From positions 744,001-808,000 of the forward strand of contig NC_015564.1 of the NCBI RefSeq assembly GCF_000214175.1: a stretch of DNA of 64,000 nt. Direction: 5' to 3'. The first letter of the stretch is position 1. Each line of letters opens with the position of its first letter. This document shows, piece by piece, positions 17,105 through 24,959 of this stretch. This DNA comes from Hoyosella subflava DQS3-9A1 (GTDB lineage Bacteria > Actinomycetota > Actinomycetes > Mycobacteriales > Mycobacteriaceae). The translations under genes were made by a program, and so were the position numbers. The notes beneath the pieces were generated by a model. It made no database searches. It saw only the letters and a list, made by a program, of their open reading frames with translations, and was not told the origin of the DNA.

Positions 17105-17896
17105 GTGGAATACGTGGTTCGTGGTGAAGGTGAGCCGCTCGTCCTCATCCACGGCATCGGCAGCCGCTGGCAGGTGTGGGAGCCCATACTCGACATGCTT
17201 GCCCATGATCATCAGGTTTGGGCTGTTGACTTGCCGGGCTTCGGGAGTAGTGACGCCATCGAAACAGAGGCTGGCGTAGAGCATCTCATCGACTACATGC
17301 GGGCGTTCTTCTCTGAGAAGGGGATCGAGCGCCCGCACGTGGCGGGAAATTCGATGGGTGGTGGTATTAGCCTCGAACTGGGAAGACTAGGCGTGGCTCG
17401 CTCCGTTACTGCCTTCTCGCCCATCGGGTTCTGGAACACCGGCGAACGCCTGTGGACGCAGATCGCACTACGGGGCTCGCGCGCACTCGCACGTCACGCC
17501 GCCGGAGTAGTGCCGATGCTCGCGAGTAATCGCGTGTCGAGGGCAGCGCTATTCAGTCTGTTCTATGCCGACACCGCGTCGCTGACTATTGAGGAGATCC
17601 TCGGCGACGTGGAGGGACTCGGAGGTGCAGAAGGCTTCGACGCCGCACTTGCATCGTTCTCCCAGTACGGTGCCTCGCCGGTGACAACAGAACTACCAGT
17701 GACGGTGGCGTGGGGGAGTCGTGACCTGCTTCTTCCCTACTGGACGCAGCACCGTCGCGCGAGTTCACTCCTCCCCGCTGCGAACCACGTGACGCTTCCT
17801 GCCTGCGGACACGTCCCGATGCGGGATAATCCAACGTTGTGCACCGAAACAATTCGGCGCACAACTCAGGACGCTGTTACAGCGAGCGAGCGATGA
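17105..17896 (+). CDS. Alpha/beta-fold hydrolase
   Basis: 263 residues. Oxyanion block LIHGIGS at 14-20, nucleophile Ser83 in GNSMGG, acid Asp207 in WGSRD and His236 in ACGHVPM complete the catalytic triad. GTG start at 17105, 3 bp after choD. In this operon it is well placed to hydrolyse the ester made by the BVMO. The last 20 bp overlap the convergent acyl-CoA dehydrogenase gene. Confidence 0.88.
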   Translation: MEYVVRGEGEPLVLIHGIGSRWQVWEPILDMLAHDHQVWAVDLPGFGSSDAIETEAGVEHLIDYMRAFFSEKGIERPHVAGNSMGGGISLELGRLGVARSVTAFSPIGFWNTGERLWTQIALRGSRALARHAAGVVPMLASNRVSRAALFSLFYADTASLTIEEILGDVEGLGGAEGFDAALASFSQYGASPVTTELPVTVAWGSRDLLLPYWTQHRRASSLLPAANHVTLPACGHVPMRDNPTLCTETIRRTTQDAVTASER

Positions 17897-19049
17897 GTTC
17901 CTTCATCACTTCGTTCGCTCCGGCATAAATCTTCTGGATCCTCGAATCGGTGAAGATCTTCGCGATGGGATATTCCATCGTGTAGCCGTACCCGCCGAAC
18001 AGCTGAAGACACCGGGTCGCGACGTCACATTGCTGTTCGGTTAGCCAGTATTTGGCCATCGCCGCGGTCGCGATGTCGAGCTCACCTCGCAGATGTTTCT
18101 CGATGCAGTCATCGAGAAACACGCGGCCGATCTGGGCGACGCTCGCGCAGTGTGCGAGCTCAAAACGGGTGTTCTGCAGCGCGAAGAGCGGCTTCCCGAA
18201 CGCCATGCGGGACTTTGTGTAGTCGGTCGTCAATTCGACAGCAAGTTCCATGCTCGCGACGGCAGCGCCAGCAGCGATAAGCCGTTCCTGGGGGAGTTGC
18301 TCCATCAGCTGATAGAAGCCCAGACCTTCGGCTTCACCGAGAAGATGCTCAGCGGGCACTTTGAGGTTGTCGAAGAACAGTTCGGTGGTGTCCTGGCCCT
18401 TTTGGCCGATCTTATCGAGGATGCGACCGCGCTCGAAACCAGGTGTGTCGTCGCCCACCTCAGCGACGAGTAGCGAAACGCCGGCAGCGCCTTTCGACGT
18501 GTCAGTTTTCGCGGCAATGATGACGAGGTCGCAGTTGCGGCCGTTCGAGATGAAAGTCTTCGCGCCGCTGATGAGGTAGTGGTCCCCTTCTCTCACCGCG
18601 CGGGTGGTGATGCCCTGCAGATCAGATCCGGCGCCCGGCTCGGTCATGGCGATTGCGCCGATCCATTCGCCGGATGTGAGCTTCGGCAGCCACCGGCGCT
18701 TCTGTTCCTCGCCGCCGTAGGCGAGCAGGTAGTGGAGTACGACGCCGGTGTGCACGCCGAGCTGCATTGAGCTTTCGCATGCACGAACCTGTTCGGTGAA
18801 CAGCACGATCTCGTGTGCGAAAGTCCCGCCGCCACCACCGTATTCTTCGGGGATCGACATTCCGAGCAGGCCTAGTTCACCGGCTTTCCGGTAGACGTCC
18901 CGGTCAGGGAAGCCTTGCGCAATGAAGCGGTCAGTGTGCGGGGTGACCTCTTTGGCGAAGAACTTCCGGGCCAGATCGGCTACCGCTGTGAGCTCCTCAT
19001 CCATCCAGCGAGGCGTGGACTTCGCTGGCGAGGGGGCAGTTGCTGTCAT
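17877..19049 (-). CDS. Acyl-CoA dehydrogenase
   Basis: 390-residue FAD flavoprotein catalysing alpha,beta-dehydrogenation of an acyl-CoA. Typical blocks: GMSIPEEYGGGGG, AIAMTEPGAGSDLQGI, YLISGAKTFISNG, RMAFGKPLFALQNTRF and the C-terminal LFGGYGYTMEYP with the catalytic glutamate in YAGANEVMKELIARS. ATG at 19049 with GGAGG 5 bp away. It is divergent from an enoyl-CoA hydratase gene across a 77-bp promoter that holds an operator copy, so dehydrogenation and hydration steps are probably induced together. Confidence 0.93.
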   Translation of the reverse strand: MTATAPSPAKSTPRWMDEELTAVADLARKFFAKEVTPHTDRFIAQGFPDRDVYRKAGELGLLGMSIPEEYGGGGGTFAHEIVLFTEQVRACESSMQLGVHTGVVLHYLLAYGGEEQKRRWLPKLTSGEWIGAIAMTEPGAGSDLQGITTRAVREGDHYLISGAKTFISNGRNCDLVIIAAKTDTSKGAAGVSLLVAEVGDDTPGFERGRILDKIGQKGQDTTELFFDNLKVPAEHLLGEAEGLGFYQLMEQLPQERLIAAGAAVASMELAVELTTDYTKSRMAFGKPLFALQNTRFELAHCASVAQIGRVFLDDCIEKHLRGELDIATAAMAKYWLTEQQCDVATRCLQLFGGYGYTMEYPIAKIFTDSRIQKIYAGANEVMKELIARSL

Positions 19050-19084
19050 GTGGTCCTCCAGATGTGGTTACTCCACATCGTCAG

Positions 19085-19110
19085 CCACTATTGGCAGAAT
19101 GTCAATAAAC
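19085..19110. promoter_or_regulatory. Operator copy 2 and divergent promoter
   Basis: ACTATTGGCA / TGTCAATAAA forms a dyad at about 19087-19109, sharing a 16-bp exact match with 11998-12013. TTGGCA at 19091-19096 is also a good -35 for the plus strand, with TATCGT at 19114-19119 as -10 (17-bp spacer). Transcription would then begin at or just before the ATG at 19127, giving a leaderless mRNA for the hydratase. A repressor here would block both directions. Confidence 0.6.
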
Positions 19111-19126
19111 CTATATCGTGGTAGTT

Positions 19127-19978
19127 ATGTCGCAAAGCGTGAGCAATTACGAAGCCATCGACTACCGGGTGTCTGATCACGTCGCAACGGTCATGCTCAA
19201 CCGTCCCCAAGCCGGAAACGGCTACACGATCACGATGGCGAACGAACTCGAGAGCGCGCTGAGTCGTGCGGACGCGGATCCTGACGTTCGGGTGGTCGTG
19301 CTGGCAGGCGCAGGCAAGAATTTCTGTGTCGGCGCGGACCTATCCGGTGGCGGTTTCGACGTCACAGGCTCCGACGAAACGTTCGACGACACATGGTGCG
19401 AACCTGCAGGCCGTTGCTCTATGCAAATCTTCCGCATGAACAAGCCCGTCATCGCTGCCATCAATGGCGCCGCAGTGGGCGCTGGGTCGACCATCATCCT
19501 GAGTGCTGACTATCGCCTCGCGGCGGAGGATGCGCGCTTCGGCTTCGTATTCAGCAAGCGCGGAATCTACCCCGAAGGTGCGTCAGCGTGGTTCCTGCCG
19601 CGACTTGTCGGCCTCGGCCGCGCGATGGACTGGATGATCAGTGGGCGTGTTTTTGGTGCAACGGAAGCGCTTGAAAGCGGTCTGGTGACGAGTCTCCATT
19701 CTCCGGGGGAGTTGCTCGACGCCGCGTACGAACTGGCCCACACTCTCATCGCGACCACCGCGCCAGTGTCAGTAGCCGTGATCCGCCAGATGCTTTACCA
19801 CTGCGCCTCGATGCCGACTCCCGAGGACGTCCAGCGCCTGGACTCCCGCTTGATTGCCAGCCTTCCTGCCAGCGCTGATGCGAAGGAAGGCGTTGAGTCC
19901 TTCCTTGAACGACGCGCACCAGAGTTCCCCGGAGCGGTCCCGGCGGATATTCCGCCGTGGCTGCCCTGGGTAGATTAG
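19127..19978 (+). CDS. Enoyl-CoA hydratase/isomerase family protein
   Basis: 283-residue crotonase-fold protein. Oxyanion-hole blocks GAGKNFCVGADLSGG and AINGAAVGAGSTIILSADYR are clear, followed by FGFVFSKRGIYPEGAS with an acidic residue in the active-site loop. ATG at 19127 is preferred; there is no ribosome site and the promoter spacing suggests a leaderless transcript. A GTG at 19118 is in frame. The TetR gene follows 4 bp later, so the hydratase and regulator are cotranscribed. Could be a hydratase or an isomerase. Confidence 0.9.
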   Translation: MSQSVSNYEAIDYRVSDHVATVMLNRPQAGNGYTITMANELESALSRADADPDVRVVVLAGAGKNFCVGADLSGGGFDVTGSDETFDDTWCEPAGRCSMQIFRMNKPVIAAINGAAVGAGSTIILSADYRLAAEDARFGFVFSKRGIYPEGASAWFLPRLVGLGRAMDWMISGRVFGATEALESGLVTSLHSPGELLDAAYELAHTLIATTAPVSVAVIRQMLYHCASMPTPEDVQRLDSRLIASLPASADAKEGVESFLERRAPEFPGAVPADIPPWLPWVD

Positions 19979-19982
19979 ACGT

Positions 19983-20651
19983 GTGGGTGAACCGGTGAGC
20001 CAGGATGCGAGCGCGGGCGTCGTGCCGCTGCGCGAGGATGCGGTGGCATCTCGGTCACGGCGTCAGCGCTTTGAGCCGGACGAGCGCCGGAAGCAGATTC
20101 TGCGCGCGGCGATCCGGGTTTTCGAGGAGAAGTCATACGCAAGCGTGTCGACAACTGAGCTAGCGCAGGCTGCAGGCGTGACCCGCGGGCTCATGCACCA
20201 CTACTTCGGTACCAAGCGGGAGCTGTACATCGAGGTGATCCGGGTGCTGGTGACGGTCCCCGAGATGGACGAGGTCGGCAGCGCTGCCGGGAGTGTCGAG
20301 GAACGGGTTGATTCGTGGATCGCGGGTTTCCTCGACTTCATTGAGCGTCACGGCAGGCTGTGGGTCTCGGCTGTATCAGCAGAAGGATTTGGTGGGGACC
20401 CGGATGTGATGCGGGTGCTTGATGAGGCTGACGATATTGCTGCCTCACGCCTGATCGAGGTCGTAGGGTTAGGCCGGTTCGAGTCGTCGGAAGAAGACTT
20501 GCGGGCCATGATCCGTGCGTACGGCGGCGTCGTGAAAGCTGCTGCCCGCGAATGGGTCCTGCGCGGGTCGCTCACCCGCGAGCGCGTGCACGCGATGTTG
20601 CGTGGTGCGCTACTGGGGATTGTGCGCGAAGCTCTCGTGTGGGACGCCTAG
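19983..20651 (+). CDS. TetR-family regulator
   Basis: 222 residues. The N-terminal helix-turn-helix is VSTTELAQAAGVTRGLMHHYFGTK read in two overlapping blocks (about residues 56-79), preceded by RRKQILRAAIRVFEEK; the remainder is the all-helical ligand domain. GTG at 19983 or in frame at 19995. Cotranscribed with the hydratase whose promoter carries an operator copy, so it is the best candidate for the regulator of the three TTGgCA/TGtCAA sites at 11998, 19087 and 21290. Confidence 0.85.
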   Translation: MGEPVSQDASAGVVPLREDAVASRSRRQRFEPDERRKQILRAAIRVFEEKSYASVSTTELAQAAGVTRGLMHHYFGTKRELYIEVIRVLVTVPEMDEVGSAAGSVEERVDSWIAGFLDFIERHGRLWVSAVSAEGFGGDPDVMRVLDEADDIAASRLIEVVGLGRFESSEEDLRAMIRAYGGVVKAAAREWVLRGSLTRERVHAMLRGALLGIVREALVWDA

Positions 20652-20674
20652 CCAGGTTTTCGTGCACTCCTCTG

Positions 20675-21175
20675 CTAATTCGGGGGTACGTCCTGAGCGC
20701 CATACGCGACTAGTTGCATCAGGCCTCCGGAATCGATGAAAACCGCAACATCGCTGAGGGACTCCGGAACCTCGCCGTCGAGGACGCGAATGCGGTAACG
20801 GAACTCGCCATTTGTCAGCGATGGCTCAGTCAGTTCCACCACGGCAACTGATTGCTCGCCTCCACTGGTGAAGACCAGGCCAGCATTCGGCGGATCATCG
20901 GTGAAGCTATCGGCGGATTGAGACCAGGACTCAATAAACACATCATGCGGTACATCGCCAGACTGCCGGTCTGGACGAGTTGTGAACCACGTGGTCGTGG
21001 GCGCGATCCCCGTCAGGTTCAGTTCGCCAGCCCGGTGTGTTCCCTCTGCCGCGGACTGTACGAACAGGTAGGCATGGCCGGATGCATCGGTGTTTTCACT
21101 GTCTTCGCCGGACCCGCATCCGGCGGCGACGACGCATGCAGATACGAATCCGCTCAGAAGTACCCTTCGCAACAC
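20675..21175 (-). CDS. Putative lipoprotein of unknown function
   Basis: 166 residues. Signal peptide and lipobox: VLRRVLLSGFVSACVVAAGC, lipidated Cys20. The mature part has TTTWFTTRPDRQSG, ESWSQSADSFTDDPPNAGLVF and a C-terminal FRYRIRVLDGEVPES, a pattern found in a widespread uncharacterised secreted family (WFtxRPdR and DPPNA signatures). The GTG at 21175 is preferred, with GAGAGGGG 8 bp away and an immediate signal peptide; a GTG at 21217 adds 14 residues. No enzymatic function can be assigned. Confidence 0.7.
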   Translation of the reverse strand: MLRRVLLSGFVSACVVAAGCGSGEDSENTDASGHAYLFVQSAAEGTHRAGELNLTGIAPTTTWFTTRPDRQSGDVPHDVFIESWSQSADSFTDDPPNAGLVFTSGGEQSVAVVELTEPSLTNGEFRYRIRVLDGEVPESLSDVAVFIDSGGLMQLVAYGAQDVPPN

Positions 21176-21289
21176 GGGATGACCCCTCTCGGCTGCCCCG
21201 GTACCGGACAAATTCACTTTACCGGACCAGGCTAATCCGGCCGGTCATTCATGGTTCCGGAACCTGAATCATTTCTGACCGCTCCCTGA

Positions 21290-21318
21290 CTCACTATTGG
21301 CATCCTGACAATAGTGAG
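21290..21318. promoter_or_regulatory. Operator copy 3 (best palindrome) upstream of the acyl-CoA synthetase
   Basis: CTCACTATTG at 21290-21299 is the perfect reverse complement of CAATAGTGAG at 21309-21318, with a 9-bp centre GCATCCTGA. The core ATTGGCA-n3-TGACAAT has the same layout as copies 1 and 2. It lies 133 bp ahead of the acyl-CoA synthetase start in the 275-bp gap 21176-21450, which contains no other gene. Confidence 0.7.
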
Positions 21319-21450
21319 TTACTGTGTGTTCTGTCCCACTGCGTAGCCCCGGTGCCTGCGCCCAGGGTTGCTACTTCGCAGCAACGAGTCTCCTGACAGT
21401 GCTCACCGTGGCGCTGATTCGAAAATCACCTCCCACCGCAAGGAGCGGCG

Positions 21451-23238
21451 ATGACGAAAACACGATCCTCCCAGGCCAGAACGCTATGTGAAGCATTTCA
21501 GAACACTGTTCGCGACTACTCATCCCGGATTGCGGTCCGTACGCCCGGAGGTGCGACAACCTTGACGTGGGGCCAATACGGTGAGCGAGTGCGGGCCATT
21601 GCCGCGCAGCTGCACTCCATCGGGGTTCGGCACGGCGACACTGTCGCGCTCATGATGACGAACCGGCCAGAGTTCCACCTTGTTGACACGGCCGCGCAGC
21701 ACCTCGGGGCGATTCCGTTCTCGATCTACAACACGTCGTCTCCCGACCAAATTCGGTACCTCTTCGGCGACGCGGAGAACGCCGTTGTTGTCTGTGAAGC
21801 GGCCTTCGCGCCGGTACTGGTCGACGGTGCGCGCGGAACCGGTGTGAAGCACATCGTGTGCATCGATGGTGCTCCCGCCGGAACTGTCGCACTGGAGGAC
21901 ATTCCTCTGAGCGAGTTCGACTTCGAACGTGCCTGGCGCAGCGTGACGCCGGACGACGTGCTGACGCTCATCTACACCTCAGGCACCACCGGCTCACCGA
22001 AAGGTGTCGAACTGACCCACAAGGGCATGCTCGCGCAGGTGGACGGCTCCGAGCTACTGATGGGTGTGACAGCAGACGATCGGGTCATCTCGTTCCTCCC
22101 GAGCGCGCACGTCGCCGATCGGTGGTCAGCGCACTACATTCAGACCGTCTGCGGTAACCAGGTCACGTGCGTCGCGAACCCGAAAGAGGTGGTAGGCGCG
22201 CTGGCGGATGTGCGCCCCACGTTCTTCGGCGCGGTACCGACGGTATGGCAGAAGATCCGCGTTGCGCTACTTGCGGCCGTCGAGGGCGAACAAAGTCCAG
22301 TGAAGAAGAGGCTTGGTACGTGGGCGCTCTCCGTCGGCCAGGAGATGGCCGGGGTCAAAGGAGCTGGTGGGCGTCCAGGGCGGCTGCTCGCCGCGCAGTA
22401 CGCTCTCGCCGACAAGCTGGTTCTGAGCAAAATCCGCCACAAGATTGGACTCGATCAGACGCGCGTCGCGCTATCCGGCGCCGCGCCGATCGCGCCAGAA
22501 GTGATCAAGTTCTTCATCGGGCTGGGCATTCCACTTTCGGATGCCTGGGGCATGTCTGAACTTTCGGGTCTGAGCACCATGAGCCACTCCGGTCAGGTTC
22601 GGCTGGGCACAGTTGGTAAGCCAGCGCCGGGCGTGTACGCGAAACTCGCTGACGATGGTGAATTGCTCATCTCTGGTCCGATTCTTATGCGCGGTTACCG
22701 CAACCGGCCCGAGCAGACAGCCGAGGCGATCGACAGTGACGGCTGGCTGCATACAGGTGACATCGCGTCGATCGACTCGGACGGCTACATCAGCATCGTC
22801 GATCGTAAGAAGGAAATCATCATCAACGCTGGCGGCAAGAACATGTCGCCCGCGAACATTGAAAACGCAGTTAAGGCGGCATGCCCGCTGATCTCTCAGG
22901 TCGTCGTCATCGGCAACGATCGCAAGTACAACGTTGCGCTGGTCGTTCTCGACGAGGAGGCTGCTGCAGCGTTCGCGAAGCAGCGCGGCATCACCAGTGA
23001 GCTTTCGGAACTAGTCGCGAGTCCTGAACTTCGGGAAACGATTGACGCAGCGGTTGCAACCGCGAACAGCGGCCTATCCCGTGTGGAGCAAATCAAGCGC
23101 TACAGCGTCCTCAGCGAGTATTGGGAGCCAGGGTCAGAGATGCTGACGCCCACGATGAAACTGCGCCGCAAGCCGATCGATGCGCTATATGCGGCGGAGA
23201 TTGAGGCGCTCTACAACGAAGCGACCGCGCGGGTGTAA
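21451..23238 (+). CDS. Long-chain fatty-acyl-CoA synthetase (FadD15-like)
   Basis: 595-residue AMP-forming ligase activating a carboxylic acid to its CoA thioester. P-loop LIYTSGTTGSPKGVELTH, GAAPIAPEVIKFF, the acyl-binding block DAWGMSELSG, GYISIVDRKKEIIINAGGKN and the C-terminal MLTPTMKLRR with the catalytic lysine. The insertion around 270-330 is typical for the long-chain class. ATG at 21451 with AAGGAG 6 bp away. It precedes an HSL-type esterase by 7 bp and lies in the same inferred regulon as the acyl-CoA dehydrogenase. Confidence 0.93.
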   Translation: MTKTRSSQARTLCEAFQNTVRDYSSRIAVRTPGGATTLTWGQYGERVRAIAAQLHSIGVRHGDTVALMMTNRPEFHLVDTAAQHLGAIPFSIYNTSSPDQIRYLFGDAENAVVVCEAAFAPVLVDGARGTGVKHIVCIDGAPAGTVALEDIPLSEFDFERAWRSVTPDDVLTLIYTSGTTGSPKGVELTHKGMLAQVDGSELLMGVTADDRVISFLPSAHVADRWSAHYIQTVCGNQVTCVANPKEVVGALADVRPTFFGAVPTVWQKIRVALLAAVEGEQSPVKKRLGTWALSVGQEMAGVKGAGGRPGRLLAAQYALADKLVLSKIRHKIGLDQTRVALSGAAPIAPEVIKFFIGLGIPLSDAWGMSELSGLSTMSHSGQVRLGTVGKPAPGVYAKLADDGELLISGPILMRGYRNRPEQTAEAIDSDGWLHTGDIASIDSDGYISIVDRKKEIIINAGGKNMSPANIENAVKAACPLISQVVVIGNDRKYNVALVVLDEEAAAAFAKQRGITSELSELVASPELRETIDAAVATANSGLSRVEQIKRYSVLSEYWEPGSEMLTPTMKLRRKPIDALYAAEIEALYNEATARV

Positions 23239-23245
23239 TGGTGTT

Positions 23246-24250
23246 ATGCGCAAAGCTGGATTGCCGCTACCGTATGCGGTCGTCGACCACGCAGGAAATG
23301 GGCTCTTCGGTCCGAGTCTGCGGTCGCGTGCGGTAGTTGCTCTCGCTCGAACCTTGATCAGGCCGCTGCTCGGTGTTTTACCGCTGAACGCCACAGTAAT
23401 GCGCTGTGCATCTTTGCTGGATCGAGGTGCAGCGTTGATGCCCCTGTCCAAAGAAAGCTCCTTTGAGCGGGTGACGCTCGCTTACTGTGAAGCCGAGATT
23501 GTCCGGGCCGACGACGAGGCGACGATCGCCGACGGAGCACTGCTCTACCTCCATGGCGGCGGGTTCATCGCCGGTGGGCTCAATACTCATCGGCGAATGA
23601 TCACCGTGCTTGCCCAGCTCACTGGTCTTCCCGTTATGCACGTGGCGTACCGCAAGTTGCCCGGGGCTACGATCAGAGAATCGGTTGCCGACTGTGTCAA
23701 GGCGTATGAGTGGCTGCTGCAGCATGGGGCACACCCGAAGCATGTGGTGGTCGCCGGTGAGTCGGTCGGGGGATTCCTCGCCTTTGCGGCTGTGATTGCG
23801 GCCCGTGATCAGGGGATGCCGGCGCCAGGTGGCCTCGCCGCAATCTCCCCGTGGCTTGACCTCGACTGCGCCGCGAAGAGCGCCGAGGCACGTGCGCAGA
23901 CCGAAGCCCTCCTGCCGATTGCAATGTTCGAAACGGTTTCCCGGCTGGGTGCTGAAGTGGACGGTGTGCTTGATTCCACCCTCTCACCTGCTCTCGCTGA
24001 CGTTCGCGGGCTGCCGCCAACTCTTCTTGTGGCACTCCGATCTGAGGTGCTACGGCCGGACGCGGAAGCGATGGCGGCTCGGCTTGGCGGGGCGGGCGTC
24101 CCCTGCGTTTTGCACCTCTGGCGAGGCCAGATCCACGCCTTCAGTGCACTCTTTCCGGGCTCGACGGAGGGGTGGGAGGTCTTGTCGGATCTCAGCGAGT
24201 TCGTGCGGGCGCGCGTTGCGGCTCAACCGGCTCAACCACATGCCGGGTGA
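23246..24250 (+). CDS. HSL-type alpha/beta hydrolase (esterase/lipase)
   Basis: 334 residues. HGGG oxyanion motif at 103-106 (LHGGGFIAGG), nucleophile Ser173 in GESVGG, acid in RSEVLRPDA and histidine in GQIHAF: the hormone-sensitive lipase family. Start ATG at 23246 is 7 bp after the CoA-ligase stop; ribosome site poor, suggesting coupling. The last 59 bp overlap the convergent TetR gene. It probably frees fatty or short acids for the CoA ligase upstream; this is inferred. Confidence 0.88.
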   Translation: MRKAGLPLPYAVVDHAGNGLFGPSLRSRAVVALARTLIRPLLGVLPLNATVMRCASLLDRGAALMPLSKESSFERVTLAYCEAEIVRADDEATIADGALLYLHGGGFIAGGLNTHRRMITVLAQLTGLPVMHVAYRKLPGATIRESVADCVKAYEWLLQHGAHPKHVVVAGESVGGFLAFAAVIAARDQGMPAPGGLAAISPWLDLDCAAKSAEARAQTEALLPIAMFETVSRLGAEVDGVLDSTLSPALADVRGLPPTLLVALRSEVLRPDAEAMAARLGGAGVPCVLHLWRGQIHAFSALFPGSTEGWEVLSDLSEFVRARVAAQPAQPHAG

Positions 24251-24869
24251 GGATGCCAACGACCAGTTCGGTGCAGTAGCTGACGAGCCGTCCGCGGGGG
24301 AGGGTCAGGCGTCCTTCAGTCCAATCGAGGAAAAGGGTGACCACGGACCCTGAGAGTGCAGATGTGTCGAGCTGAAGGCGCATCTCATCGACGCTGTTCT
24401 GGTCACCGAATTCGCTGAGCACCTGCGCTGCGGCCGCCAAGATGAAGTGGGGCAGTCCGTGTAGGGCGTGCTCACGCAGAGTGTTATCTCCGAGGGCTTC
24501 CCGGAGAAGAAGGCGGGCCGCACGAGGGTCGCTTTCGAACTCCCGGGCCGCAGCATCGAACGCTGCATAGCACTTCGCTTCCATACCCTCTTCGTCAGCC
24601 ATCGCACCGGCGACTCTCTGCTGCAGCTGTTCAACGGTTCGGTCGAATACCGCGAAGAGGAGGGCGTCACGGTCGGGGAAGCTCTCGTAGAAGTATCGAG
24701 GCGAGAGATTGGCCGCCCGCGTGACCGCGCGCATGGTGAGCGCGGCCACACCCTCGTTGGCCACGAGCTCGTATGCGGCGTCGAGCAGTTGCTGACGTCG
24801 CTCGTCAGCGCGGACGTGGAGGGTTCGCCCGCGCCACTTCTTAGCTGGTGCTGAGCTTTCCGTGGCCAC
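24192..24869 (-). CDS. TetR-family regulator of the second BVMO operon
   Basis: 225 residues. DNA-binding part: RRQQLLDAAYELVANEG followed by LTMRAVTRAANLSPRYFYESF, then a helical sensor domain. GTG at 24869. Divergent (90 bp) from the 24960-29227 operon; the gap contains a nested palindrome at 24904-24938 that is a probable binding site controlling both. The 3' end overlaps the esterase gene on the other strand. Confidence 0.88.
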   Translation of the reverse strand: MATESSAPAKKWRGRTLHVRADERRQQLLDAAYELVANEGVAALTMRAVTRAANLSPRYFYESFPDRDALLFAVFDRTVEQLQQRVAGAMADEEGMEAKCYAAFDAAAREFESDPRAARLLLREALGDNTLREHALHGLPHFILAAAAQVLSEFGDQNSVDEMRLQLDTSALSGSVVTLFLDWTEGRLTLPRGRLVSYCTELVVGILTRHVVEPVEPQRAPARTR

Positions 24870-24903
24870 CTACCCATGGTACTTGACATGCTTGCCGTTC
24901 ATT

Positions 24904-24938
24904 GGAATCATCTGATTCAAGTTGAATCGGCTGATTCC
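24904..24938. promoter_or_regulatory. Nested palindrome (TetR operator candidate)
   Basis: Inner dyad: GATTCAA at 24914-24920 and TTGAATC at 24922-24928 around a single base. Outer dyad: GGAATCA at 24904-24910 and TGATTCC at 24932-24938. All half-sites share the word GATTC/GAATC, so two dimers could bind side by side. It sits between a TetR gene and the operon it faces. Confidence 0.7.
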
Positions 24939-24959
24939 AGTTAGGCAAAGGAGCCTTGC

